Notes: a model not told the origin generated them from the sequence alone. Counted from the stretch's first letter, positions 1 through 6,746 are shown. The stretch is DNA of 11,057 nucleotides from Candidatus Cloacimonadota bacterium (GCA_028703735.1 JAQVMI010000031.1:1-11057); one strand, 5' to 3'. Numbers and translations are program-made.

Positions 1-11
1 TCTAACGTTAC

Positions 12-36
12 AATTCAACTGCAATGCAGTTGGATT
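12..36 (+). terminator. possible hairpin terminator of an upstream gene
   Basis: CAACTGC (16-22) pairs with GCAGTTG (26-32) around a 3-nt AAT loop. The stem continues outward with one G-U wobble and A/T pairs (AATT with GATT), and the 3' side runs into TTTTCT. This could end transcription of a gene lying left of the window. The T-run is short and interrupted, so it may simply be a small palindrome. Confidence 0.3.
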
Positions 37-156
37 TTCTCATGGATAAGGTACGGTTTGAGGAGTATGTTTTGCTGAAAAATTCGGCTTTTTTGGGGGT
101 GGTTAAAATCCTACTGCATTAATTGGGGTAGTTACAAATAGGGTGGTAGCTAATAG

Positions 157-172
157 GCAAATTTGCTATAAT
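157..172 (+). promoter_or_regulatory. TATAAT box abutting a 10-bp palindrome
   Basis: A perfect palindrome GCAAATTTGC (157-166) is followed directly by TATAAT (167-172), the sigma-70 -10 consensus. No good -35 box is found 16-18 bases upstream, so this would need an activator or may be chance in AT-rich DNA. The placement of a palindrome against a -10 box is operator-like. Confidence 0.25.
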
Positions 173-186
173 AAAAAAAATTGTTC

Positions 187-216
187 TTGACGAGAAATCA
201 GCCTTGGGTTTATTAA
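187..216 (+). promoter_or_regulatory. candidate sigma-70-type promoter for the secreted hydrolase gene
   Basis: TTGACG (187-192) and TATTAA (211-216) are separated by 18 bases, and an A-rich tract (173-180) lies just upstream where an UP element would be. The start point would be near 223, giving a leader of about 145 nt before the ATG at 369. The -10 match is imperfect. A similar TTGACG-N18 pair preceded by an A tract occurs upstream of pgk. Confidence 0.35.
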
Positions 217-368
217 TAAATTGGTCGATTGTTACGGCTGTAATAACTAATAAGTATAGATTGTGTAAGGCGAAACCTTGCTGACAGGTTTTCCAAGAAG
301 ATAAAAAACCTATATAGGGGAATTGCCCCAACATTAGCATTTTAACTATTTAAGTACGGAGATGTAAC

Positions 369-3300
369 ATGAAAAAACTGTTTTTCATTCTGTTGCTGTT
401 ATCAATGATAATCGTTTTATCTGGGACACGGGCATCGGGTTATGCTGTATTTGGACCTGTTCCGGTAAATACCATGAACCAATTTAACCTTAGCGGGGTG
501 ATTCGTGATTATAATAATGTAGCCATCGATGGGGTTACGATTTCTGCCACAGGATTGAGTGGCACTCAGACTCTCACCAATGGCACATACCAGATTACCG
601 TCCCACGAGGTTGGAGCGGAACAATCACTGCCAGTAAACCAGGTTGGGTTTTCAGCCCTAACGGCAAAACATACAATAACGTAACAAGCAATCTCGTCAA
701 TAATAACTATAGCGGGAGACTGGCGCAGCCAGTTTTCACTCCCCCCGGAAATTCATATACAACTACTCAATATGTAGCTTTACAATCCCCAGCAACAGGA
801 AATGTGAAGTTTAGATACTCTATCTTTTCGACGCCAAGCTATTACTCGGGAAGCATTTATTACAATGAGCTCCCGATAGTTATCCAAAACAACACCACGA
901 TTAAGGCAGTAGCATATATTGAGGGAAGACCAGGAACCGTCTCAGTCGTGGCTGAAGCCTACTATGAAATTGCCCCAACTCAATTGAATTTATTAACGTT
1001 TGAAGTTATTGATGCTGATGTGAATGACAACCAGATTTATTATGTGTCGCTTATAAGCGATGATGGCTTTATCCGGTTACCAGTAGATACTAATAACAAT
1101 GTGGCATTTAGTAAAACTTTGCTTGGCAACTGTGCATTGGGTTTTTCAGAGATTAAGCGCTTTGAGATTCAAAAAAGTACTGGCGAATTGATCGGGCATA
1201 TTGAATTTAAATATACAATTGAAGATTTTAATGACAATTTTAAGGTTCGTGGAACGCTTATTGTTCATGGACAGCATACACCAAACAACAATCCCGGAGG
1301 AGAGAATTGGGAATATTACGAGCCAGGTGAGCACATGGTCTCAATGTTGATAAAACCAGAAGCCATCCATGCAGACCGGGAACCTTTGTTACTAGTACAT
1401 GGTGTGGGTGGCTCGTATCCATACTTTGGAGACTTGTTTATCAAACAGCTTAATGGTAACCCCAACACTACGATAGATGACACAAATGACATCTGGGAGT
1501 TCTATTATCCTTATGACCAGCAGATCGAATTATCTGCAACCCTTTTAGGGAATGCCGTGGCGACTGTGAGAGCGAATAATTACCAGCCGTATCCGGGGAG
1601 ATTGAATATAATTGCCCACAGCATGGGTGGGCTTGTAACCAGGAAATACATCCAACAATGTCAAGACAATGACACAGGGATTGGAAAATTCGTCATGCTT
1701 GGAACACCAAATCATGGTTCACATTCCTCGTTCAGAATCAGCAATCCACTAACATATCCTTATTCATCAATAGCGAATGATGTATTAATAAAGCAAGATA
1801 AATTCTCCCCTTCAATCCACCAAATGTTTCCAGGTTCATCATTTCTCACCAACCTGAATGCATCTTATCCTCGACAATTGCATCCTGGGGCACCTGTACA
1901 GGACACATATTTGGTTGTTGCCGGTACTAATAACCCGTTATTTTGGGCAAGCTCTGAGGTATTTTCACTCGCCAATGACGATCTGGTGGTTTCTATACCG
2001 AGTGCAAGTTTGTTAAACAAATCTATACCATTGGCCACAGTTAACGAGAACCACAACTCCCTTCGTGGAGTGTATATGCCTCCAAATTATTGCATTCCGT
2101 TCAATCCTGGATTTCTTTCTGTGTTCTTTTCTGACAACTACACCGCAAGCAATGAGCCTTTTGGTAATTCGGTAATTAATTTCTGGACATCGCTGCCAAT
2201 AACTAATTTATTGGGGAAGTCTTCCCTGGTTGTAATGCAGTTCAATGCTGAATTCAACACAGATTTGATAGATGTCTACAAAGTGCGGTTTCGGGATATT
2301 TATAAGTTAAGATTCAGGGACTATGAGGGTTTCTTTGACGGTATCAATCCAGACCAAATCAATAATCGTTTAAAAACTTGTGAGAATGGCACTTCGCCCG
2401 TCAAGACGTATATGTTTATGGAAAAACAGCTCGGTACCAGAAGGTGCTTGACTGATAACATCTCGTCCAGCAATTATGAGCTTAAACTGTACAATCGTGA
2501 GGGAGATTGGATAAAAACGATAGCAAACGCCCTCCAAGTTTTTGATGCCAGCACCTCAAGTTTGAATATCAATCTTGCACCAGGGGAAATCGCCTTAGCC
2601 AACTTTACAACCAAAAATGGCTGGCTGGAGAGTAAAAGAACCCGTGATAATCGTAACAGAACTCTTATAGAAGAAATGTACTATGTTGATTCGACCATTG
2701 ACTCGCTGATATTCCACATCTGTGCAGAAGGTGACACTATTGGTTTTGCGAACCACAATGCCCATCTTTTAGATCCGCAAGGTACAATAATCGACCCTGC
2801 CTATGCTTCCACATCACCAGAAATCGAATTCAGTGAAGATATCAGTGCAGGGAGCGCATTCTACTACGTGACAAATCCATTAACCGGTACATGGAGATTT
2901 AGATATAGCGATAATTTACAGGGAAGTTCCAGTGCCATGTATGTAGACAGCAATATCAACATCAATATCAATATTCAGGACACCCTGTTTTCGATAGGAG
3001 ATCAGGTACAAATTAATATACCCCAGCCTCTGCCAATGGTTTACAGCAATCCTCAAGTGTCCGTATCTGTGAGCTTTACGGATAGCAATGGCATTGTACA
3101 ACCATTACCTGATCTAATCGTGGTCTATAATCCTGTTGATTCCCTCTATGAAGGCTCATTTATCCCCGATGTCCCCGGTGATTATACCCTAAGTGTGAGT
3201 TTTCAGTGTCTGGTTGACGGATCGACAGTTTATCGGTATGTGGAAAAAACTATTCCCATTCATAGCTATCAGATACCCTTAACTGTATATCCTACAAGCG

Positions 3301-4721
3301 GAGAGGGAAATCTACCCACTACTGTCACACTACGTTGGAATTCAGTTTCCCTGGCAGACACATATAGTCTGACGATATTTGAAGCTGGTGATTCCTTATC
3401 CACGGTTAGCGTTAGTGTAAGCGATACTACCTACACCGCCCCCAACCTTGAACTTGGCAAGGAATACTATTGGCAAGTAAGTGCTGTTAACTCGTATGGA
3501 GTTGGTCTGCCTTCTGATCCGCTGAATTTCTTCACAAAACTACCCCAACCTCTTCTGCAAACCCCAGCCAACAATGCTATAGATTTGCCGCAAACAGTTA
3601 ATCTTGCCTGGCAAGCCGTCCCAGGAGCACACCGTTATCACCTGCAATTCACTGATGATCCTCTCTTTAGCAATTACTATATCAACGATTCATTAGTAGT
3701 GTCGCCTGGTTTAGAACTGAATGGTTTAAGCAATCTGGAAACTTATTACTGGCGGGTAGCCTCTGTGGACGAAAGGGGAACCAGCGACTGGTCTGAAACG
3801 CGCTCTTTCATGGTCCGCAACTATATGATTAGTTTCCCCCAAACTGTTCAGATGCGCGAAAATGAAGCTCTCACGCTCTATCTTGCCAACTATATTGACG
3901 ACTATAGCCCCGGGCAATTTGAAATCACCGTAAGTGGAGCGGCGAATCTGACCGCGACTGTAAGTTACGATAGGATTGTCATTACTCCCTTGGAGAATTG
4001 GTATGGCACCGAAGACTTGCTGCTTACTATTAACGATACTACGCGCTCTCTGCATAAGAATAACTCATCTTCCCGAACCGTTGTTTATCAGCAAACGATC
4101 TCGGTGCTTGTTACCGAGCTAAACAGTCTTCCCACTATGACTATGGGAGAGAACCTGATGCTTTGGAATAGTGAGGATAAAACCCTGAATCTCACCCCCT
4201 ATTTAGCTGATACCGATAATCCTATAGGTGAGATTCAAATTACCGGTATTGCCAGTGCACACATAGGTATTAGCAGTATTGGACAAAGTATCACTTTCCT
4301 TCCCCAACCCGGATGGTTTGGGCAAGAGCTAATCGAAATACGGCTTAGCAATGGTATGCCCCGTGCTATTGTAACGGCCCGCGATAAGAAATCGGTGGGT
4401 AGGACTGAAAATAACTACACCAGCTATTACATTCTGGTAAACATAATAGACGCTACCCCGGTGATTTCGGATTGGTCGGTTACCTTAAATGAGCTAAACC
4501 TTTTTTGGGACACGATACCTGGGGCAGATACATACCGTGTATTTAGTTCGGATACGATTAATGGAGTGTTCACCGATGTAACGAGCTCTGGCAGCTTAAC
4601 CCTGCAAAATGGCGAGATGAAATGGCAGCGGCTCACAAGCGCAGCCAGAGCCTTCTACTACATAAAAGAAAGTAAGGGCAGCAGAACCATGACAAGTAAA
4701 CCCATCTTGTTTAATAAGTAA
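369..4721 (+). CDS. secreted multidomain alpha/beta hydrolase (lipase/PGAP1-like) with Ig- and FnIII-like modules
   Basis: A 1450-residue protein predicted to be exported: it starts with a Lys-Lys then a long hydrophobic stretch (residues 4-17) and a likely cleavage site near residues 22-26. Order of modules as I read them: carboxypeptidase-regulatory-like beta domain (about 39-117); a chitobiase-C-terminal-like module (about 120-202); an uncharacterised beta-rich stretch; an alpha/beta hydrolase (about 335-600); two Ig-like sandwiches (about 770-968, with the hallmarks NPLTGTWRFRY and PGDYTLSV); two FnIII domains (about 969-1058 and 1059-1147); two cadherin/Ig-like units (about 1150-1365, each with a W-[YF]-G-x-E-x-L core); and a final FnIII-like end. 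Hydrolase evidence: oxyanion-hole motif HGVGG (344-348), nucleophile elbow AHSMGG with Ser418, and candidate Asp537 (ANDDLVV) and His562 (NENHNS). The AxSxG elbow is that of Bacillus-type lipases; the substrate (lipid ester, other ester or amide) is not determined. A GGAG ribosome site sits 7 nt before the ATG. The beta modules suggest cell-surface attachment or binding to a solid substrate. Confidence 0.85.
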   Translation: MKKLFFILLLLSMIIVLSGTRASGYAVFGPVPVNTMNQFNLSGVIRDYNNVAIDGVTISATGLSGTQTLTNGTYQITVPRGWSGTITASKPGWVFSPNGKTYNNVTSNLVNNNYSGRLAQPVFTPPGNSYTTTQYVALQSPATGNVKFRYSIFSTPSYYSGSIYYNELPIVIQNNTTIKAVAYIEGRPGTVSVVAEAYYEIAPTQLNLLTFEVIDADVNDNQIYYVSLISDDGFIRLPVDTNNNVAFSKTLLGNCALGFSEIKRFEIQKSTGELIGHIEFKYTIEDFNDNFKVRGTLIVHGQHTPNNNPGGENWEYYEPGEHMVSMLIKPEAIHADREPLLLVHGVGGSYPYFGDLFIKQLNGNPNTTIDDTNDIWEFYYPYDQQIELSATLLGNAVATVRANNYQPYPGRLNIIAHSMGGLVTRKYIQQCQDNDTGIGKFVMLGTPNHGSHSSFRISNPLTYPYSSIANDVLIKQDKFSPSIHQMFPGSSFLTNLNASYPRQLHPGAPVQDTYLVVAGTNNPLFWASSEVFSLANDDLVVSIPSASLLNKSIPLATVNENHNSLRGVYMPPNYCIPFNPGFLSVFFSDNYTASNEPFGNSVINFWTSLPITNLLGKSSLVVMQFNAEFNTDLIDVYKVRFRDIYKLRFRDYEGFFDGINPDQINNRLKTCENGTSPVKTYMFMEKQLGTRRCLTDNISSSNYELKLYNREGDWIKTIANALQVFDASTSSLNINLAPGEIALANFTTKNGWLESKRTRDNRNRTLIEEMYYVDSTIDSLIFHICAEGDTIGFANHNAHLLDPQGTIIDPAYASTSPEIEFSEDISAGSAFYYVTNPLTGTWRFRYSDNLQGSSSAMYVDSNINININIQDTLFSIGDQVQINIPQPLPMVYSNPQVSVSVSFTDSNGIVQPLPDLIVVYNPVDSLYEGSFIPDVPGDYTLSVSFQCLVDGSTVYRYVEKTIPIHSYQIPLTVYPTSGEGNLPTTVTLRWNSVSLADTYSLTIFEAGDSLSTVSVSVSDTTYTAPNLELGKEYYWQVSAVNSYGVGLPSDPLNFFTKLPQPLLQTPANNAIDLPQTVNLAWQAVPGAHRYHLQFTDDPLFSNYYINDSLVVSPGLELNGLSNLETYYWRVASVDERGTSDWSETRSFMVRNYMISFPQTVQMRENEALTLYLANYIDDYSPGQFEITVSGAANLTATVSYDRIVITPLENWYGTEDLLLTINDTTRSLHKNNSSSRTVVYQQTISVLVTELNSLPTMTMGENLMLWNSEDKTLNLTPYLADTDNPIGEIQITGIASAHIGISSIGQSITFLPQPGWFGQELIEIRLSNGMPRAIVTARDKKSVGRTENNYTSYYILVNIIDATPVISDWSVTLNELNLFWDTIPGADTYRVFSSDTINGVFTDVTSSGSLTLQNGEMKWQRLTSAARAFYYIKESKGSRTMTSKPILFNK

Positions 4722-4803
4722 GCATCTGCAGCTTAAGGTGTAAGAAATGAATGGCTTAATTAACGTGCTGATGAACAAGATAGATGTTTGTAAAGGAAAT
4801 TTT
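4722..4803 (+). other. 82-nt spacer between hydrolase and FGE-fold gene; start choice for the downstream gene
   Basis: An in-frame ATG at 4747 would add 19 residues with no signal-peptide character. The ATG at 4804 has AAAGGAAA at 4792-4799 in front and opens a textbook signal peptide, so 4804 is preferred. The spacer holds only a 5-bp inverted repeat (TAAGC/GCTTA) and no T-run terminator, which favours co-transcription of the two secreted proteins. Confidence 0.6.
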
Positions 4804-5949
4804 ATGAAAAAGCTAATAACTATAATAGCCCTGCTGAGCCTCACCCTGCTCTTTGCCAATGTTGCGCCGGTGGTTAGCAATATGAGCGCAGCCCAACGCA
4901 GCGATGGCAGCTACCTGGTGGATGTTTACTACAGTGCACTGGATGCAGATAGTGCCCTTTTAACTATCAGCCTGATGGTATCAAGCGATGGCGGCACCAC
5001 CTGGAATATCAGTTGCGACCTGCTTAGCGGTGATATTGGAGCAAATATCAGCCCTGGAACCAATAAACACATCATCTGGAACCTGGGCATGGAACACCCG
5101 AATATCGTGGCAAATTACCATTTCAAGATAACTGCCGATGATGGCTATGTTCCGGTTCCTATAGGTTTTGCTTATGTCCCCGGTGGTACCTTCACCATGG
5201 GTAGAACTGCTGGAACAGGAGATAGCGGCGAATTGCCCACCCATAACGTTACCTTGAGTTCCTTTTACTTAGGCAAGTACGAGGTATCGCAGGCGGAGTA
5301 TTCCCAGTATATGCAACCGGGTTATAACTGGACAAGTAGCTATGGTCTTGGAAATAATTATCCTGCCTATTATGTTTCCTGGTATGCCATCTTGAAGTAT
5401 TGCAATCTACGCAGTATGGCAGAGGGCTTAACCCCTGTCTATACAATTAGCGGTACCACCAACCCTGCCAGTTGGGGCACAGTTCCCACTTCCAGCAATG
5501 CCACCTGGAATGCAGCAATCTGCAATTGGGCAGCGAATGGCTACAGATTACCCACAGAGGCAGAATGGGAATATGCATCGCGGGGGGCAACCAATACTCC
5601 GGATTATCTTTATAGCGGCTCTAACGACATCAATACTGTGGCTTGGTATTACGACAACAATACTCCCTATGGAACCAAGCCAGTCGGCACCAAATCAGCC
5701 AATGGCCTGGGTTTGTATGATATGAGTGGTAACGTCTGGGAAAGGTGCTGGGATTGGTATAGCAGTTCCTATTACAGTAGCAGCCCCGGCACTAATCCGA
5801 AGGGTCCTGCGAGCGGGTCCTACCGTGTGAAGCGAGGCGGTTACTGGTACGATAGTGCCAGCAGCTGCCGTGTTGCGAGTCGGAGCTACGACTCCCCGTA
5901 CTACAGCGGCAACTACCTCGGCTTCCGGCTCTGCAGGGCGGGTCTGTAA
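4804..5949 (+). CDS. secreted FGE-sulfatase / C-type-lectin-fold (SUMF1-like) protein with a hypervariable-looking C-terminus
   Basis: A 381-residue exported protein. Signal peptide: Met-Lys-Lys then hydrophobic residues to Ala18, cleavage probably after LFA. Residues about 20-117 form a beta domain rich in D/S (VDVYYSALDADSALL, SSDGGTTWN, GTNKHIIWNLG), of the type often placed before FGE domains in secreted proteins. The FGE-sulfatase domain runs from FAYVPGGTFTMG (122-133) through RLPTEAEWEYASRG (248-261), GNVWE (309-313) and VKRGG (342-346) to LGFRLCRAG (372-380). Family members include the formylglycine-generating enzyme and EgtB-type oxidases, but also many binding proteins. The first catalytic Cys of human FGE (336) aligns with Asp350 here, and only Cys355 is left near the second, so enzymatic FGE activity is unlikely and a ligand-binding role more likely. 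Residues 347-371 are almost all Tyr/Ser/Asp/Gly/Asn in GC-rich NNC codons, unlike the rest of the gene, which suggests a DGR-type variable region. It follows the hydrolase gene closely and may share its transcript. Confidence 0.88.
   Translation: MKKLITIIALLSLTLLFANVAPVVSNMSAAQRSDGSYLVDVYYSALDADSALLTISLMVSSDGGTTWNISCDLLSGDIGANISPGTNKHIIWNLGMEHPNIVANYHFKITADDGYVPVPIGFAYVPGGTFTMGRTAGTGDSGELPTHNVTLSSFYLGKYEVSQAEYSQYMQPGYNWTSSYGLGNNYPAYYVSWYAILKYCNLRSMAEGLTPVYTISGTTNPASWGTVPTSSNATWNAAICNWAANGYRLPTEAEWEYASRGATNTPDYLYSGSNDINTVAWYYDNNTPYGTKPVGTKSANGLGLYDMSGNVWERCWDWYSSSYYSSSPGTNPKGPASGSYRVKRGGYWYDSASSCRVASRSYDSPYYSGNYLGFRLCRAGL
5821..5949 (+). other. candidate DGR variable region (VR) with 3' initiation-type segment
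   Basis: Between the framework codons for VKRGG and GFRLCRAGL the codons are TAC TGG TAC GAT AGT GCC, AGC AGC TGC CGT GTT GCG, AGT CGG AGC TAC GAC TCC and CCG TAC TAC AGC GGC AAC TAC CTC. Eighteen of these 26 code for Y, S, D, G, N or L and each is reachable from AAC or AAT by changing only A; 15 of the 18 end in C. All six Tyr codons are TAC, while TAT is frequent upstream in the gene. The constant codons (TGC CGT GTT GCG, CGG, CCG, GGC TTC CGG) contain no A. The A-poor, GC-rich stretch at 5920-5946 would correspond to the initiation-of-mutagenic-homology end. No template repeat copy is found elsewhere in the window, so this remains a pattern-based inference. Confidence 0.5.
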
Positions 5950-5989
5950 CCTTTTAGGATTCTTACCTTTTTACCTTTTGCATAGTAGT

Positions 5990-6008
5990 GACAGTCGCCC
6001 CGACTGTC
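5990..6008 (+). other. perfect 8-bp hairpin 3' of the candidate variable region
   Basis: GACAGTCG (5990-5997) and CGACTGTC (6001-6008) are exact inverted repeats around a 3-nt CCC loop, 40 bases after the stop codon of the FGE-fold gene. There is no T-run after it, so it is not a normal intrinsic terminator. DGR target genes carry a short hairpin/cruciform of similar stem length just downstream of the variable region, required for efficient retrohoming in the Bordetella phage system; position and size fit, the loop sequence differs. It could also be a REP-like repeat. Confidence 0.6.
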
Positions 6009-6012
6009 TTCA

Positions 6013-6029
6013 GCACACGAGGCGTGTGC
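6013..6029 (+). other. second perfect hairpin, 7-bp stem with 3-nt loop
   Basis: GCACACG (6013-6019) and CGTGTGC (6023-6029) pair around AGG, only 4 bases after the previous hairpin. The motif CACRCGAGG recurs at 6066-6074 just before a T6 run (6075-6080), and GCGTG (6022-6026) can alternatively pair with CACGC (6066-6070). The alternatives resemble an anti-terminator/terminator choice, but this is speculative. Confidence 0.5.
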
Positions 6030-6076
6030 AATTACGGCGAAGGGACAAAGCTATGCAGCTACGATCACGCGAGGTT

Positions 6077-6150
6077 TTTTGACTTATAATTCCGCCCCAA
6101 GGAATCTAATGCAGTCCTCTAACTACACAGGGCGGAATTATGAGTTAAAA
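6077..6150 (+). repeat. 21-bp inverted repeat (long RNA stem-loop, 32-nt loop)
   Basis: The left arm 6077-6097 and right arm 6130-6150 pair along all 21 positions in + strand RNA, 19 as Watson-Crick and 2 as G-U (6081/6146 and 6085/6142). The core is AATTCCGCCC with GGGCGGAATT. In minus-strand RNA the two wobbles become C-A mismatches, so the structure favours + strand transcription. It could be a 3'-UTR stabiliser or a small MITE-like element; it has no T-run on the 3' side, which argues against an ordinary terminator in the + direction. Confidence 0.6.
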
Positions 6151-6169
6151 GGAAAGTTAGATTTGATCC

Positions 6170-6278
6170 GGAATCCAGTTTTTACAAACCACATCGAGGA
6201 ATTGCTGTAATATGTTAGTTAACAGCATGTTATCTCTTTAACAATTCAAAATTGGATTCCTGCCTTCGCAGGAATGAC
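6170..6278. repeat. dispersed-type hairpin repeat with an inverted partner
   Basis: ATTCCTGC (6256-6263) pairs with GCAGGAAT (6268-6275) around a CTTC loop and is flanked by TGG and GAC. The form resembles the short palindromic repeats with ATTCC arms known from Neisseria (dRS3) and from many other genomes. The 5' part, AAAATTGGATTCC (6248-6260), is also an inverted copy, with one wobble, of GGAATCCAGTTTT (6170-6182), so the whole 6170-6278 block can fold as one unit. Likely a non-coding dispersed repeat. Confidence 0.5.
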
Positions 6279-6375
6279 AAGCAGAAAAAACCTCTACCCA
6301 TTTAGTTTGAAAGAGAGCCATATGAAATAACAATTTACAAATGCACGCAGGGCTTTTAGGAGGCAAACCGCCTGC

Positions 6376-6486
6376 TCCTTGCTTACTCTGTAAGGTCGTT
6401 AACAATATTGCGTTAAACCTAACTCAAAGAAAGCTTAGGTGCATTTTGGGAGGTTAGGAAGTTGCATTTTTCCGGGTGAGCAAGGA
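6376..6486 (+). other. long-range 11-bp stem enclosing a possibly structured RNA
   Basis: TCCTTGCTTAC (6376-6386) pairs with GTGAGCAAGGA (6476-6486), ten Watson-Crick pairs and one U-G. Inside lie CCTAAC/GTTAGG arms, the palindrome CAATATTG, and a direct repeat TGCATTTT at 6440-6447 and 6463-6470. This could be a leader or small RNA, but I recognise no known family, and a single stem of this span can arise by chance. Confidence 0.25.
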
Positions 6487-6601
6487 ACGTGAGAGCTTTA
6501 CTATACCCCTGGGGCGATTTGGAATTTGCCAGCCCGTTCCGGCTTTGAAGTCCATTTAGCTAAAATAGATGGTAACAAGCAGTTGACTGTTGCAGCCAAA
6601 T

Positions 6602-6670
6602 GAACTCCAAACCAACCTTTCATGAAAACTCCAAACCAGCCTTTCATGTGATTTCAAAACCGGTTTTCAT
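6602..6670. repeat. three 23-24-bp imperfect tandem repeats ending in a 12-bp palindrome
   Basis: Three consecutive units share the pattern TCCAAACCRRCCTTTCAT (third unit TTCAAAACCGGTTTTCAT), each ending in TTTCAT at 6623, 6647 and 6670. The third unit contains the perfect palindrome AAAACCGGTTTT (6657-6668), and a further AAACTGGTTT follows at 6676-6685. The array lies about 160 bases before the pgk start and just ahead of its candidate promoter, which is the layout of an operator array for a DNA-binding regulator. Confidence 0.5.
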
Positions 6671-6688
6671 ATAAAAAACTGGTTTAAT

Positions 6689-6715
6689 AAAAAAAACTCT
6701 TGACGTTTCAAGAGT
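6689..6715 (-). terminator. intrinsic-terminator-like hairpin on the minus strand
   Basis: Read on the minus strand, ACTCTTGA and TCAAGAGT form an 8-bp stem with an AACG loop, followed at once by eight T's (the A8 tract at 6689-6696 on the + strand). That is a well-formed rho-independent terminator, yet no minus-strand gene exists to its right in the window. It may stop antisense transcription from within pgk, or the resemblance may come from an A-tract UP element next to a -35 box. Confidence 0.4.
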
Positions 6716-6729
6716 GCTTAAAATGAAAT
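6700..6729 (+). promoter_or_regulatory. candidate pgk promoter
   Basis: TTGACG (6700-6705), 18-base spacer, TGAAAT (6724-6729, four of six consensus bases), with an A8 tract immediately upstream. The start point would be near 6736, giving a leader of about 98 nt that contains a 9-bp hairpin. The layout repeats that at 173-216 before the hydrolase gene. The same bases form a hairpin (previous entry), so the two readings compete. Confidence 0.3.
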
Positions 6730-6746
6730 GCCTTAATGAATTGTTT

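Larger units (their letters stand above)
1..368. other. non-coding leader upstream of the secreted hydrolase gene
   Basis: No convincing gene is visible. The one reading frame of some length, on the minus strand, has no ribosome binding site that I can see and a composition typical of a chance frame. The stretch holds a short inverted repeat near its start, a 10-bp palindrome next to a TATAAT box, a TTGACG-type promoter candidate, and the ribosome binding site (GGAG, 358-361) of the gene starting at 369. The upstream gene, if any, ends before the window. Confidence 0.6.

Noticed and set aside
119..340. Minus-strand 73-residue frame in the leader
   Set aside because: No ribosome site, no recognisable protein features, and it overlaps the promoter candidates of the hydrolase gene; likely a chance frame.
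4747..4803. Upstream ATG at 4747 as start of the FGE-fold protein
   Set aside because: It would put 19 polar residues before a clear signal peptide, while the ATG at 4804 has a better ribosome site.
5855..6082. 75-residue + strand frame across the variable region and the two hairpins
   Set aside because: It is out of frame with the FGE gene, rich in Ala/Thr/Arg from the GC-rich NNC codons, and has no ribosome site; a shadow of the variable region.
6520..6560. tRNA-like segment around the GTTCCGGCTTTGAAGTCC stretch
   Set aside because: No acceptor stem, anticodon arm or proper T-loop pairing can be drawn around it.
6602..6670. CRISPR-like array
   Set aside because: The units are contiguous with no unique spacers; it is a short tandem repeat.
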